DNA of 35,312 nt, taken from NCBI GenBank assembly GCA_029550925.1, contig JAKPGL010000029.1, positions 1-35,312 of the forward strand. Reading direction: 5' to 3'. Within the stretch, counting starts at the first letter, position 1. Every line of letters starts with the position of its first letter. The notes beneath the pieces are model-generated. The model did no database searches and had not been told where the DNA came from. It saw only the letters and a list, made by a program, of their open reading frames with translations. The translations under genes were made by a program, and so were the position numbers. Positions 9,236-17,987 of the stretch are shown one piece after another. The stretch comes from Planctomycetota bacterium. Lineage in GTDB: Bacteria; Planctomycetota; Planctomycetia; Pirellulales; Thermoguttaceae.

Positions 9236-11227
9236 ATGACCGGCAAAAAACCAACCCGACGGCAATTCTTGAAGCAAGCGGCCGGTGCCGCGGCGGTCGG
9301 CTCTGGCGGCGCCGCTCTGCTCCACCGTGTTAGGGCAGAAAGAGGGGGCCAGGTTTGGGCGGCCTCGGCCGGCACCCCCCAAACCCCGTGTACCCGGCTT
9401 TTCCCGCATCTGGCCGTCTTCCACGGCCCGGTCAATGTGGGCGTCCTTTTAGACGGCCAGGGCAAGGCCCTGCTGATCGACTGCGGCGACGGCCGGGTGG
9501 AGGAAGTTCTACCTTCTCTCGGCGTCCAGGCGGTGGATACGATCCTTTGCACCCACCATCATCGGGACCAGGCCTGCGGCGCCGCCCGGTTCACCCAGAA
9601 AGGCGCTAAACTTTTCGTCCCCGCTGCCGAACGCCCTTATTTTGAAAAACCCGAAACCTACTGGCAGGACCTGAAACACCGATGGAACTATTATATCTTC
9701 CATCCGCATCGGCTCATGTTGGTCGAAGGGTTGCCGGTGGCTGGCGAGTGCAAAGAAGATCAACAGATCGCCTGGGGACCGGCCCGCATCCGGGCGCTGG
9801 CCACCCCCGGCCATACCGACGGCGCCGTCAGTTTTCTCGTCGAAGTCGATGGCCGACGCGTAATCTTCTGCGGCGACCTGATCTACGACCACGGTCAAGT
9901 CTGGGAGCTTTACAGCTTGCAAAAGGGGTTTCGCCGAGGCAAACGCCAGATCAGCGATTACCACGGCTTCATGGGCGCCCAGTGGGAGCTCAAAGACAGT
10001 CTGGATCGGCTGCGCAAAGCCAAGCCGGACTTGCTCATCCCCTCGCACGGCCGAATCATGGAGAAGCCGTCCGAAGCCATCGACGCCCTTACAGCCCGGA
10101 TGGACGCCTGCTACGACAAATACGTCGCCATATCGGCCCTGCGGCATTATTTCCCGGAGCTATTTGAGGAGTTTAAGGGGCGTCCGGGGCACATGCCGCT
10201 TCGGCCTGGGTTGCCTGTGCCGGACTGTCTTCGGCACATTGGCACCACATGGATTTTGGTTTCCCAGCAGAAGAAGGCGGCGCTGGTGATGGATTGCGGC
10301 GGCCCCGGGATCGTAAAAACCCTTCAGCAGATGCAGCAGAAAGGCGAACTTGGTCCCATCGAAGGCCTGTGGATCACCCACTACCACAACGATCATGTGG
10401 GCGGGGTGGCCGAGTTCCAAAAAACCTTCGATTGCCCGTGCATTACCGATGAACATCTGGCCGCCGTGCTTACGCAGCCGATCGGTTGGCGGTTACCCTG
10501 CATCTCGCCGGACGTGATCCGGGTGCATCGGCCCACCAAGCACGGCGAGTCGTGGACCTGGCGTGAATTCAAACTGACGGCGTTTTTCTTTCCGGGTCAG
10601 ACGCTTTACCATTCCGCTCTGCTGGTCGAACAGGGCGACTTGAAGATGTTCTTTGTGGGCGATTCGCACACGCCGGCCGGTATCGACGACTACTGTGCGC
10701 AGAACCGCAACTGGCTCGGCCAGGACGTGGGCTTTGACCGGTGTCTGGCCTTGGTGGAGCAGTTGCAGCCCACGCACATGTTCAATTGCCATGTCGATGT
10801 GGCGTTTAGTTTCCGGACGGAAGACATCCGGTTCATGCGGGCCAACCTGGCCGAGCGCGAAAAGCTGTTCGGTCAGCTTATGCCCTGGGACCATCCGAAC
10901 TACGGGATGGACGAGTCCTGGGTGCGGGCGTTCCCGTATGAACAGAAGACCAAATCGGGTCAGGGGGCGGCGCTGGAGGTGGTGTTGACCAATCATTCAG
11001 CCCATGCCCAGCGGGCGGCGGTCCGGGCCGTGTTGCCCACCGCTTGGGGCGGCGGAGCGACCGACTGGGCCGAGGCGGAAATCCCGGCCAAAACCGAACA
11101 CGGCGTCCGACTGCGGATACCGATCCCCGCTTCGGCCCAGGCAGGCCGATATGTCCTGCCGATCGACGTTCGCTTCGGCCCTTGGGACCTGCCGCAACTG
11201 GCCGAGACGGTCCTGCAAGTCGAGTAG
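9236..11227 (+). CDS. Tat-exported protein with two metallo-beta-lactamase-fold domains
   Basis: A 663-residue protein with an N-terminal twin-arginine signal (TRRQFLKQ, Arg8-Arg9, then an Ala/Gly-rich segment), so it is probably folded in the cytoplasm and exported to the periplasm. The first MBL domain (about 60-290) has THHHRDQ at 106-112, PGHTDGAV (His193), FCGDLIYDHG (Asp214) and SHGRIM; the last ligand of HxHxDH is Gln instead of His. The second MBL domain (about 320-570) has the canonical THYHNDHVGG (His382, His384, Asp386, His387), GDSHTPAGID and FNCHVD. The last 90 residues look like a beta-sandwich. MBL-fold enzymes are usually binuclear metal hydrolases; the substrate is unknown. 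Strong ribosome site AGGAG 9 bases before the ATG. The first domain may bind one metal or act structurally. Confidence 0.85.
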   Translation: MTGKKPTRRQFLKQAAGAAAVGSGGAALLHRVRAERGGQVWAASAGTPQTPCTRLFPHLAVFHGPVNVGVLLDGQGKALLIDCGDGRVEEVLPSLGVQAVDTILCTHHHRDQACGAARFTQKGAKLFVPAAERPYFEKPETYWQDLKHRWNYYIFHPHRLMLVEGLPVAGECKEDQQIAWGPARIRALATPGHTDGAVSFLVEVDGRRVIFCGDLIYDHGQVWELYSLQKGFRRGKRQISDYHGFMGAQWELKDSLDRLRKAKPDLLIPSHGRIMEKPSEAIDALTARMDACYDKYVAISALRHYFPELFEEFKGRPGHMPLRPGLPVPDCLRHIGTTWILVSQQKKAALVMDCGGPGIVKTLQQMQQKGELGPIEGLWITHYHNDHVGGVAEFQKTFDCPCITDEHLAAVLTQPIGWRLPCISPDVIRVHRPTKHGESWTWREFKLTAFFFPGQTLYHSALLVEQGDLKMFFVGDSHTPAGIDDYCAQNRNWLGQDVGFDRCLALVEQLQPTHMFNCHVDVAFSFRTEDIRFMRANLAEREKLFGQLMPWDHPNYGMDESWVRAFPYEQKTKSGQGAALEVVLTNHSAHAQRAAVRAVLPTAWGGGATDWAEAEIPAKTEHGVRLRIPIPASAQAGRYVLPIDVRFGPWDLPQLAETVLQVE

Positions 11228-11328
11228 GCAACGCCGTGCGCGCTCGGCCAAGAATAAGGTAGAATTGCTGGACCGGTCGGTTGGCGATGGCTTAGGGTCT
11301 GCGCCTGTTTTGAGGAACGGGAATTGCC

Positions 11329-13206
11329 ATGTCGGAGTCGAAAGGGGGGAGGGCGATCGGCGGCGAGAGGTTAGGCGTGCGGAAGTTCTCCGGCGATTGG
11401 CGCGGCTACGCGGTGGGCTTGGGGCTTGCGCTGGGCATGTTGGTCCTCTATCATGCCAACGGGGATTTTCTGCCCGGCAATGATGCGACGGCCAACCTCT
11501 ACCTTCCGGTCAACCTGTTGCGGGGGCGTGGGTTGAGTTTTCAACCGGCAGAGACGCCGCAGATGTTCCTCTGGCGGATAGAGCCGCCGGCGGCCAAGCA
11601 ACCGGAGAAATCAGCTCGGGCCGTGAGCCGACGCACCGTGCGACTGACCCACTGGGACCGGCCCGTGGACGAAAAAAGCTGGCAATGGCTCCAAAAGGTC
11701 CATTCGATCCCCTGGACCGAACCGCCCACCTGGCGGCAATTGCAGCAAGCGGGCTGGCTCCAATTGGCAGGTCCGGAGTATTATCTGGTGCCGTCGAAAG
11801 ACCCGGATCGGTTTGGGTACGTCAACCAATATGGACCAGGAGCGGGGCTGACGGCCCTGCCGGTACTGGCCCTGGTGGACTGGTGGACAGGCGATCTGGA
11901 ACAACGCCCGGCCGCCCTCTGGTACGGCGGAAAGTTCGCGGCGAGTCTTTGCACGGCCTTGTCCGTGGGTTTGGTGTATCTCACGCTGTGCCGGATGACT
12001 AAACCGCTGGCCGCCTTCCTGATCGCTTTTGTTTATGGGACGGGCACGTGTGTGTGGAGCATGTCAAGCCAAACCCTCTGGCAAAGCGGCCCGAACGTCC
12101 TCTTTTTGGCCTTGGCCGTGTATTGCCTTGTGCATACTTCCCTCTACCGGCCCACGAGAACCCGCCGAGAGTGGGCGTGGACGGCGGCAGCAGGACTTTC
12201 GGCCGGTTGGGCCGTCGTCTGCCGACCCACTTCCGCGCTGGTAGCGGCCGCTGTGGCGGGGGCTTTATTGGTCCGGGCTTTGCTGATCTGGCGGATCGAA
12301 CATCTGCGTAAAGCGGGTTCGGCGGGGGACGCAGCAGGCCCGTCAGCGGCGTCCCAGGCGTGCGGCGGGCAATCGCCGTCTCCCCAAGCCGGTCCCGGCA
12401 AAACCGCCTTCGCCCTGGGCGCTTTGGGGGCGTTTGTGCTGGGGTTGTTGCCGCCGGCCGCATTTTTGGCCGGGTATAACACCTATTACCTTGGCGCTCC
12501 CTGGCGGTTTGGCCAGGTGGAAGCGGGCCGACGCATCGCCCAGGATCAACTAGGCGACGCAGCCGCTTGGTCCGGCAACTTCTTGGAAGGGCTTTATGGA
12601 CAGTTGATCAGCCCGGCGCGGGGGCTGCTGGTCTATTCGCCCATTCTTGGGTTTTCCATCTGGGGGATGGCCTTGGCCTGCCGAAAACGCCGTTACCGGT
12701 TGCTTCGGCCTTTGGCGGCGGCGGTGCTGCTACTGCTTCTGGTCCAGTCGAAATGGTTCAACTGGCACGGCGGTTGGTCGTTTGGCTATCGGCTGATGGT
12801 AGATGCCATGCCGCTTGCGGCCGTGTGTGCGGCGCCGACCGTCCGATGGATGCGGCGGTATTGGTCGTTGGCGGCGCTGGCGGGGGTGTTGGCGGCCTGG
12901 TCAATAGGAGTGCAAATTCTCGGGGCGTTTGCCTATGATGTGGTCAGTTGGAACTGTCGGGAGGGGTTAGTTGTTCGGCTGCCAGATGGCCGGGCTGTGC
13001 CAGTGGCCGATAAAGAGGAGGCGGCGGCTTTGGCCCGGCAAACCGGCGGCGCGGTCCAAACGGTGCTGATGGATGTGGATCGTCGGCCCTGGCACGGTAG
13101 GCTTTGGTCGGTGCGGGATAACCCGATCCAGTATTATCTGACGCATTTCTGGGAGGCCCGCCAACGCAAACACCAACTCATCCAGTCGGTGCTCCAGTCG
13201 CCTTGA
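11329..13206 (+). CDS. GT-C-type multi-spanning membrane protein, probable glycosyltransferase
   Basis: A 625-residue integral membrane protein. The first transmembrane segment (about 25-44) is followed by NGDFLPGNDATANLYLPVNLLRGRGLSF, where the acidic residue in the first loop is placed as in GT-C polyprenyl-phosphate-sugar transferases. A periplasmic insertion (about 75-165) contains many Trp and Pro, then about nine further hydrophobic segments, and a soluble C-terminal tail from about 560. GT-C enzymes transfer sugars from lipid-phosphate donors in the periplasm; donor and acceptor are unknown. The ATG at 11329 follows GGGAA by about 6 bases. It lies 101 bases after the Tat/MBL gene on the same strand, so co-transcription is possible. 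It faces another GT-C gene tail to tail, with a 56-base gap. Confidence 0.75.
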   Translation: MSESKGGRAIGGERLGVRKFSGDWRGYAVGLGLALGMLVLYHANGDFLPGNDATANLYLPVNLLRGRGLSFQPAETPQMFLWRIEPPAAKQPEKSARAVSRRTVRLTHWDRPVDEKSWQWLQKVHSIPWTEPPTWRQLQQAGWLQLAGPEYYLVPSKDPDRFGYVNQYGPGAGLTALPVLALVDWWTGDLEQRPAALWYGGKFAASLCTALSVGLVYLTLCRMTKPLAAFLIAFVYGTGTCVWSMSSQTLWQSGPNVLFLALAVYCLVHTSLYRPTRTRREWAWTAAAGLSAGWAVVCRPTSALVAAAVAGALLVRALLIWRIEHLRKAGSAGDAAGPSAASQACGGQSPSPQAGPGKTAFALGALGAFVLGLLPPAAFLAGYNTYYLGAPWRFGQVEAGRRIAQDQLGDAAAWSGNFLEGLYGQLISPARGLLVYSPILGFSIWGMALACRKRRYRLLRPLAAAVLLLLLVQSKWFNWHGGWSFGYRLMVDAMPLAAVCAAPTVRWMRRYWSLAALAGVLAAWSIGVQILGAFAYDVVSWNCREGLVVRLPDGRAVPVADKEEAAALARQTGGAVQTVLMDVDRRPWHGRLWSVRDNPIQYYLTHFWEARQRKHQLIQSVLQSP

Positions 13207-13262
13207 ACCGGCAGGTACGGCTCCCGGTGGTCTTTCCATGTTGGGCAGGCGCTAAGTTTGCC

Positions 13263-14948
13263 CTACGTGTTCCGGCCGGATGGAGGCGGAGCGTCCGCAG
13301 GTTGACAGAGCGGTTTGCCTTTTCGCACAAAGATCACCATCCCCGGCGTTGGAGAGCGGAGCCGCTGGAAATGGGTTTCCAAGAGTTTCTGTGTGGTGGG
13401 CCAGTGTTTGGCCAGGAAGGGGTCTGGTTTGGCCAGGGAAGAGGCTCGCAGGACCACAAACGAGACCGGATACGGTCCTCGGCCTTCCAGATACGCCTGG
13501 ACGGCCGAATACGGGGCAAATTGCAGGACCGTGGTAGGTCGATCTGTGAAGAACTGAATGCCGGTATCCTCGGCCAATACGCCGTCGCCCACCGGGTCGA
13601 TCTGGTTTAGGAACTGGGCTACCTGAGCGGTTCGGCTTCCAGCCGGGATACGCAGTGGCACCTCCCAGGGCCGATCGGCCAGCCATTGCCAGGCCAAAAG
13701 CCCTAACAACACGCCGCCCAACACGAACTGCTTTTTGCTGGGCGGTGTTTCCGGAAGGTTGGCGGTGGCTTCCGCATTAGGCATTGGCAGAAAAGGCGGT
13801 TTTTCCAGGGCCACTGCAGCGGCCCGGCCAGCCAGCACAGCCAACGCAGGAACCGCGGAGATCAAATAATACGTACCTGCCCCGCACAATTTCGCAACCG
13901 CCACATTAAAAAGGCCCACCGCTCCACAGTAGCATGCCAACAGGCTAGCGAATCGGCTTTCTGCCCGGCCGGGCCACAATCCCAGCAGAGCCAGCCATAA
14001 CAGCCAGCCCAAATATATGATCATTTTTATAGGCAAAGCCACGTAGTAAGCGGCGATTTGCTGCCATGTCAATCCGGTGGTATCCAACTGCTGCGTGGTG
14101 TGGGTTAGGCCGCCCCCGTATTGAGCGGCATCCGGGCCGGGAAGCATGATCAGATAATAATACAACCCCGCTACCATCAGCAGACTGGCGATGAATTGGA
14201 ACCCAATGGGCCGGAGCGTCTGGAGCACCGTCTGCCATTGCCTCCGTAAGACCAGCATCGCTAAGAACAGTCCAATGGCCATTGGCAGACAGACGGCCTG
14301 GAACTTGACGGCTACGGCGGCGGCCAAACTGAGGCCCGCTCCAAGCGCCCACAGCCAACCGGTCCGCCCCGGTTCCATCGCCCGATAAAAGCACCACAAA
14401 CTCGCCAAACTCCACAGTCCCAACGGCACATCCAGCCGAACTACGCTAGCATGCCCCAAAAACTGCGCATGCGACAAAAGCACCGCCAAAGCAAAACAGC
14501 CCGGCCAAGGGCCGTACATTCGCCGGCTGATCCACCAGACCAACACATACAAGGGCCAAGAAAAGACCAGCACATGGACCAGTCGGCTTGGCCAAAGTCG
14601 GCCAGGCCAAAGGGCCTGGGTCGGTGCGGCAACGGCCATCACCAGCGGCGGACTGGTAATGAATACCTCTTCGCGTTCGATATGTTCTAGACCTCTCAAA
14701 TAGGGCAGCCCAGTCCGGGCAATCGACTTGGCAATCTGCAGATAATTCGCTTCGTCGTAGTCGATCTCCCGGTCGATGGAACCTATCAAAAAGACCCCGG
14801 CCAAGACCAAAAGCGCAATCCCCGCCAAGTCCGGCCAGCCCCAGCGGAGTGGTTCCGGTAGGAGATGGACTTCGGCGTCCCGTGTTTCCTCCGACGCCCC
14901 AGAAGCATTAGGTCTAAGATTGGTTTCGGATGAAAAGAGTTTCGCCAT
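13263..14948 (-). CDS. ArnT/PMT-like membrane glycosyltransferase (GT-C, PMT_2 type)
   Basis: A 561-residue polytopic membrane protein. After the first transmembrane helix (about 42-60) comes DREIDYDEANYLQIAKSIARTGLPYLRG, the Asp/Glu first-loop motif typical of the PMT_2 glycosyltransferase family, then STSPPLVM-type sequence (FITSPPLVMAVAAPTQAL) where the family has a loop that contacts the acceptor. About ten more hydrophobic helices and a short periplasmic C-terminal domain (about 455-550) follow. Such enzymes use undecaprenyl-phosphate-linked sugars to modify lipid A, proteins or glycans. The presence of lpxA in the window makes lipid A conceivable, but no substrate can be assigned. The ATG at 14948 has AGAGG about 7 bases upstream. 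Confidence 0.85.
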   Translation of the reverse strand: MAKLFSSETNLRPNASGASEETRDAEVHLLPEPLRWGWPDLAGIALLVLAGVFLIGSIDREIDYDEANYLQIAKSIARTGLPYLRGLEHIEREEVFITSPPLVMAVAAPTQALWPGRLWPSRLVHVLVFSWPLYVLVWWISRRMYGPWPGCFALAVLLSHAQFLGHASVVRLDVPLGLWSLASLWCFYRAMEPGRTGWLWALGAGLSLAAAVAVKFQAVCLPMAIGLFLAMLVLRRQWQTVLQTLRPIGFQFIASLLMVAGLYYYLIMLPGPDAAQYGGGLTHTTQQLDTTGLTWQQIAAYYVALPIKMIIYLGWLLWLALLGLWPGRAESRFASLLACYCGAVGLFNVAVAKLCGAGTYYLISAVPALAVLAGRAAAVALEKPPFLPMPNAEATANLPETPPSKKQFVLGGVLLGLLAWQWLADRPWEVPLRIPAGSRTAQVAQFLNQIDPVGDGVLAEDTGIQFFTDRPTTVLQFAPYSAVQAYLEGRGPYPVSFVVLRASSLAKPDPFLAKHWPTTQKLLETHFQRLRSPTPGMVIFVRKGKPLCQPADAPPPSGRNT

Positions 14949-15110
14949 GTCGGCCTCTTTTACGGAGAAAAGAGCGAGCCGGGGAAAAAAGCTCTATCCA
15001 AATGTAGCATGGAGGAGGCCGACAAGGAGAAAAACGCCCCCCTTTCCTGTGGGGGACTGAAATGATAGCAACTTGGCAAGCCTTCCGAGTCCGGCCGAAA
15101 TGACGCCGGG

Positions 15111-16547
15111 TTAGCTGGGCTTTTTCCTCGGCTTGTAAAGATCGGTGGCCACGCCGAAATAGACTTCCGCCGCCGCGGAAAGCGTCTCGCACAAGGTGGG
15201 ATGCGGGTGGATGGTTTCGGCCAGGTCTTCCAGATGGCAGGCCAATTCGACCGCCAAAGCGGCCTCACCGATCAGGTCCCCGGCGCCGGCGCCTACCACG
15301 GCGCAGCCGAGCACCCGCTCCGATTCTGGATCGACGATCCATTTGGTCAGACCTTCGGTGCGGTCCATGCTCAGGGCCCGACCGCTGGCCGCCCAGGGAA
15401 ACACAGCCGTTTCGATGCGGCGATGTTGCGCTTTGGCCTCAGTTTCGGTCAGGCCGACCCAGGCGATCTCCGGATCGGTGAAGACCACGGCCGGGATAGC
15501 CCGGGGATTGAACTCTATGGCCTGGCCAGCAATGGCCTGGACCGCCGCTTTGCCTTCTCGGGCTGCTTTGTGGGCCAGCATAGGTTGCCCGGCTACGTCG
15601 CCGATGGCATAGATTGACGGTTCTGCAGTCCGCCGCTGGGCGTCCACCTGGATGAAACCCTGCTCATTGATCTGGACCTTAGTACGTTCCAGGCCGAGGT
15701 TTTCTGTATTTGGCCGACGGCCTACGGCAACTAAGACCCGATCAAACGATTGCGTCTGGGACTTGTCGCCGTCGGCCGATTGGAGAAGGGCTTCGAGACG
15801 TTTGCCTTTGCCCTTTTCGGCCAAACTGGCTATCTGGGTCCGAAGATGAACGGCCTCGAAGAGCTTTTCGAGTCGTTTTTGCAGCGGTCGAACCAAGTCC
15901 CGATCCACGCCCGGCAGCAGCCCATCGGTCATTTCCACCACCGTAACCCGACTTCCCAAGGCGGCGTAAATCGTCCCCATTTCCAGACCGATATACCCCC
16001 CGCCTATGACCAGAAGGGTTTCAGGTATCTCTTCCATCTGGAGGGCGGCGGTGGAATCCCAAAGCCGATCGCTTTCGATCTGGAGGGCCTTGGGGATCGC
16101 CGGTCGGGAACCGGTCGCCACGATACAATGGTCGAATCGCAGCCGATCCGCAGTCGGCCCGCCCTCGGCGACCGGCTCCAGGTGGAGGGTGTAGGCGTCC
16201 AGAAAGCTGGCCCGGGCCTGCACCAGTTCTACTTTGCGCCGGGAGGCGATCTGTCGGAGACCGCCGGAAAGGGTTGCGAGGATTTTTTCTTTTTGCCCAC
16301 GGAGGGCGGCCAGGTCGATTGCAGGTTTGGCAAACCGGACGCCCCAGGCCGCCAGGTGCTCGGCCTCGGCCAGCACCTTGGCCACATGCAGCAGCGCTTT
16401 CGACGGGATACAGCCCCGCAACAGGCAGGTGCCGCCTAATCGGGAGTCCTGTTCGATCAGAGTGACTTTCATTCCCAGATCAGCGGCCAGGAAGGCGGCG
16501 GCATAACCGCCCGGCCCGCCGCCAAGAACAGCCAATTGGGTTTCCAC
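15111..16547 (-). CDS. lpdA: Dihydrolipoyl dehydrogenase
   Basis: E3 flavoprotein of the 2-oxoacid dehydrogenase and glycine cleavage complexes; it reoxidises dihydrolipoamide with NAD+ in the cytoplasm. Visible elements in order: FAD-binding GGGPGGYAAA (9-18), the redox disulfide in GGTCLLRGCIPSK (Cys41, Cys46), the NAD-binding GGGYIGLEMG near 185, the second FAD motif YAIGDVAG near 320, and the C-terminal catalytic pair in HPHPTLCE (about His449 and Glu454). The usual Ser/His before that Glu is Cys here, which is outside the catalytic pair. 478 residues is full length. The start is GTG at 16547, supported by AAGGAG 8 bases upstream and by the Rossmann motif starting at once. No E1/E2 gene is adjacent; it follows an MFS gene on the same strand after about 87 bases. 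Confidence 0.95.
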   Translation of the reverse strand: METQLAVLGGGPGGYAAAFLAADLGMKVTLIEQDSRLGGTCLLRGCIPSKALLHVAKVLAEAEHLAAWGVRFAKPAIDLAALRGQKEKILATLSGGLRQIASRRKVELVQARASFLDAYTLHLEPVAEGGPTADRLRFDHCIVATGSRPAIPKALQIESDRLWDSTAALQMEEIPETLLVIGGGYIGLEMGTIYAALGSRVTVVEMTDGLLPGVDRDLVRPLQKRLEKLFEAVHLRTQIASLAEKGKGKRLEALLQSADGDKSQTQSFDRVLVAVGRRPNTENLGLERTKVQINEQGFIQVDAQRRTAEPSIYAIGDVAGQPMLAHKAAREGKAAVQAIAGQAIEFNPRAIPAVVFTDPEIAWVGLTETEAKAQHRRIETAVFPWAASGRALSMDRTEGLTKWIVDPESERVLGCAVVGAGAGDLIGEAALAVELACHLEDLAETIHPHPTLCETLSAAAEVYFGVATDLYKPRKKPS

Positions 16548-16634
16548 AGACGCCGCTCCTTTCTACCAAAGTCTTCGCGGATGGGACTTTTTCGGAGTGT
16601 TCGTTCGAGCCTTTTTGATCTATTGTACCACCGG

Positions 16635-17903
16635 CTACAATAGGGCCCCTTCGTCGGAAGGGGGCGGGGCGGGCGGCGCCTCGGGCATCGCCGGCCGATG
16701 GATGAGCCACAACAGGGCGGCCAGCAGGGCAGCCAAGGCCAATATGCCCGCCAAGACAGGATACAAAATTTCGTCTTTTTGAATCTGTCCGGCCAAGGCC
16801 GGTCCCAGGCTTCCTATACCGAATCCCAGCGTGAAACTGACCCCATAGGCCAACCCTCGGCGTCGGCCCACGACGTACTTGGCCACCGCACTGTTATAGA
16901 GCGGCTGATGGGCGAAAAACAAGACGGCAAAAAGTCCCGCCGCCGCCAATCTGGCCGGGCCTTGCGCAAACCCCATCCACACCACACACGGCGTAGCCAA
17001 CGCAAAGGCCAAGGCGATCAGCGGTTCCAGCGTCTTGGGCCGACCGATCCGACCGGCCGTGTATTGCCCCAAAATCCCCAAGACCAAGACAAACCCTGTT
17101 TGGTAGGTCCGCATACTGGCCCGGCTCACACCCGCCAGGGCCAGGCCGGTTTCATCCAGATACCGCGGCAGAAAAGTGGTGATCGCGGCATAGACCATGC
17201 CGGCCAAGCTGGTCATGGCCGATAGAATCCAAAAGCTCCACCAGAAATCTTCTTCCCGGGGCTGAGCCGACGCCGACGCCGTCTGGGAAGCAGCCCCCCC
17301 GGGCGAGTCGGTTCGAGAGCCGTCGGGCGACTGTCCGGATGGTTCTTCCCGCGGCAGTGCTAAAGAAAGCCCCCAGGCCAACAACCACCCCAGCAGTCCC
17401 AAAATCAAGTAGTAGCCCCGCCAACCAACGCCCAAATCGAACACCAAGGCGGCCAAAAATGGTCCGGCGGCAATCCCCGCAGAACCCAAAATGCCATGAT
17501 ACCCCAAGGCCAGGGGCCGAGTATCCGGCTGGGTATGCTGGGCGATCCATCCGACCCCGGCCGGATGGTAAATGCCGGCAAAGACGCCCAACAGAAACAT
17601 GGCCAAAAACATCCCGGCCAGTCCCGGAGAAAACCAGGCCAGCAGGGAGGAACAGGCGCATCCTCCCACATAGACCAACAACAGCCGTCGAGCACCCCAT
17701 CGGTCTGCCATCCAACCGGCCGCCAAGGCAAACAGACCGAACGGCAATCGTAAACAGGAACCGATCAGGCCGGTCGTCTCCTTGCCCACCCCGAATTCCT
17801 GTCCCACCAATTGCTCCACGCTGGCAAAAGAGTGTTCGTAAATATGGACCAATCCGTGGCAACAGGAAACCAGAAGCACCAGGCGAAATGTAGCGGGAGA
17901 CAT
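16635..17903 (-). CDS. Major facilitator superfamily transporter (Fsr/fosmidomycin-resistance-like)
   Basis: A 12-helix MFS transporter of about 422 residues. The loop 2-3 signature is MADRWGARR, and the motif GVFAGIYHPAG in helix 4 is characteristic of the fosmidomycin-resistance-type subgroup. A long Ser/Pro/Gly-rich cytoplasmic loop joins the two halves (about 190-215), and the tail is Pro-rich. Export of a small molecule is likely, but the substrate is unknown. I chose the ATG at 17903 (MSPATFRL), immediately before the first helix; a TTG at 17927 would add 8 residues. Neither start has a clear ribosome site, which is unusual here and could mean translation coupled to the upstream trpD (85 bases away). 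Minus-strand run trpD-MFS-lpdA. Confidence 0.88.
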   Translation of the reverse strand: MSPATFRLVLLVSCCHGLVHIYEHSFASVEQLVGQEFGVGKETTGLIGSCLRLPFGLFALAAGWMADRWGARRLLLVYVGGCACSSLLAWFSPGLAGMFLAMFLLGVFAGIYHPAGVGWIAQHTQPDTRPLALGYHGILGSAGIAAGPFLAALVFDLGVGWRGYYLILGLLGWLLAWGLSLALPREEPSGQSPDGSRTDSPGGAASQTASASAQPREEDFWWSFWILSAMTSLAGMVYAAITTFLPRYLDETGLALAGVSRASMRTYQTGFVLVLGILGQYTAGRIGRPKTLEPLIALAFALATPCVVWMGFAQGPARLAAAGLFAVLFFAHQPLYNSAVAKYVVGRRRGLAYGVSFTLGFGIGSLGPALAGQIQKDEILYPVLAGILALAALLAALLWLIHRPAMPEAPPAPPPSDEGALL

Positions 17904-17987
17904 CAGTACGGTATAAGTCGGTTTCAAGGACGTGTACGGAAAACAGGAAGAATCGTTTCTGGAAGACGATTTCCGGTTGCCGAAGGG

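Noticed and set aside
13243-13263. GGGCA...TGCCC inverted repeat between the two convergent GT-C genes, considered as a terminator
   Set aside because: Only five base pairs, an 11-base loop, and no T-run on either strand.
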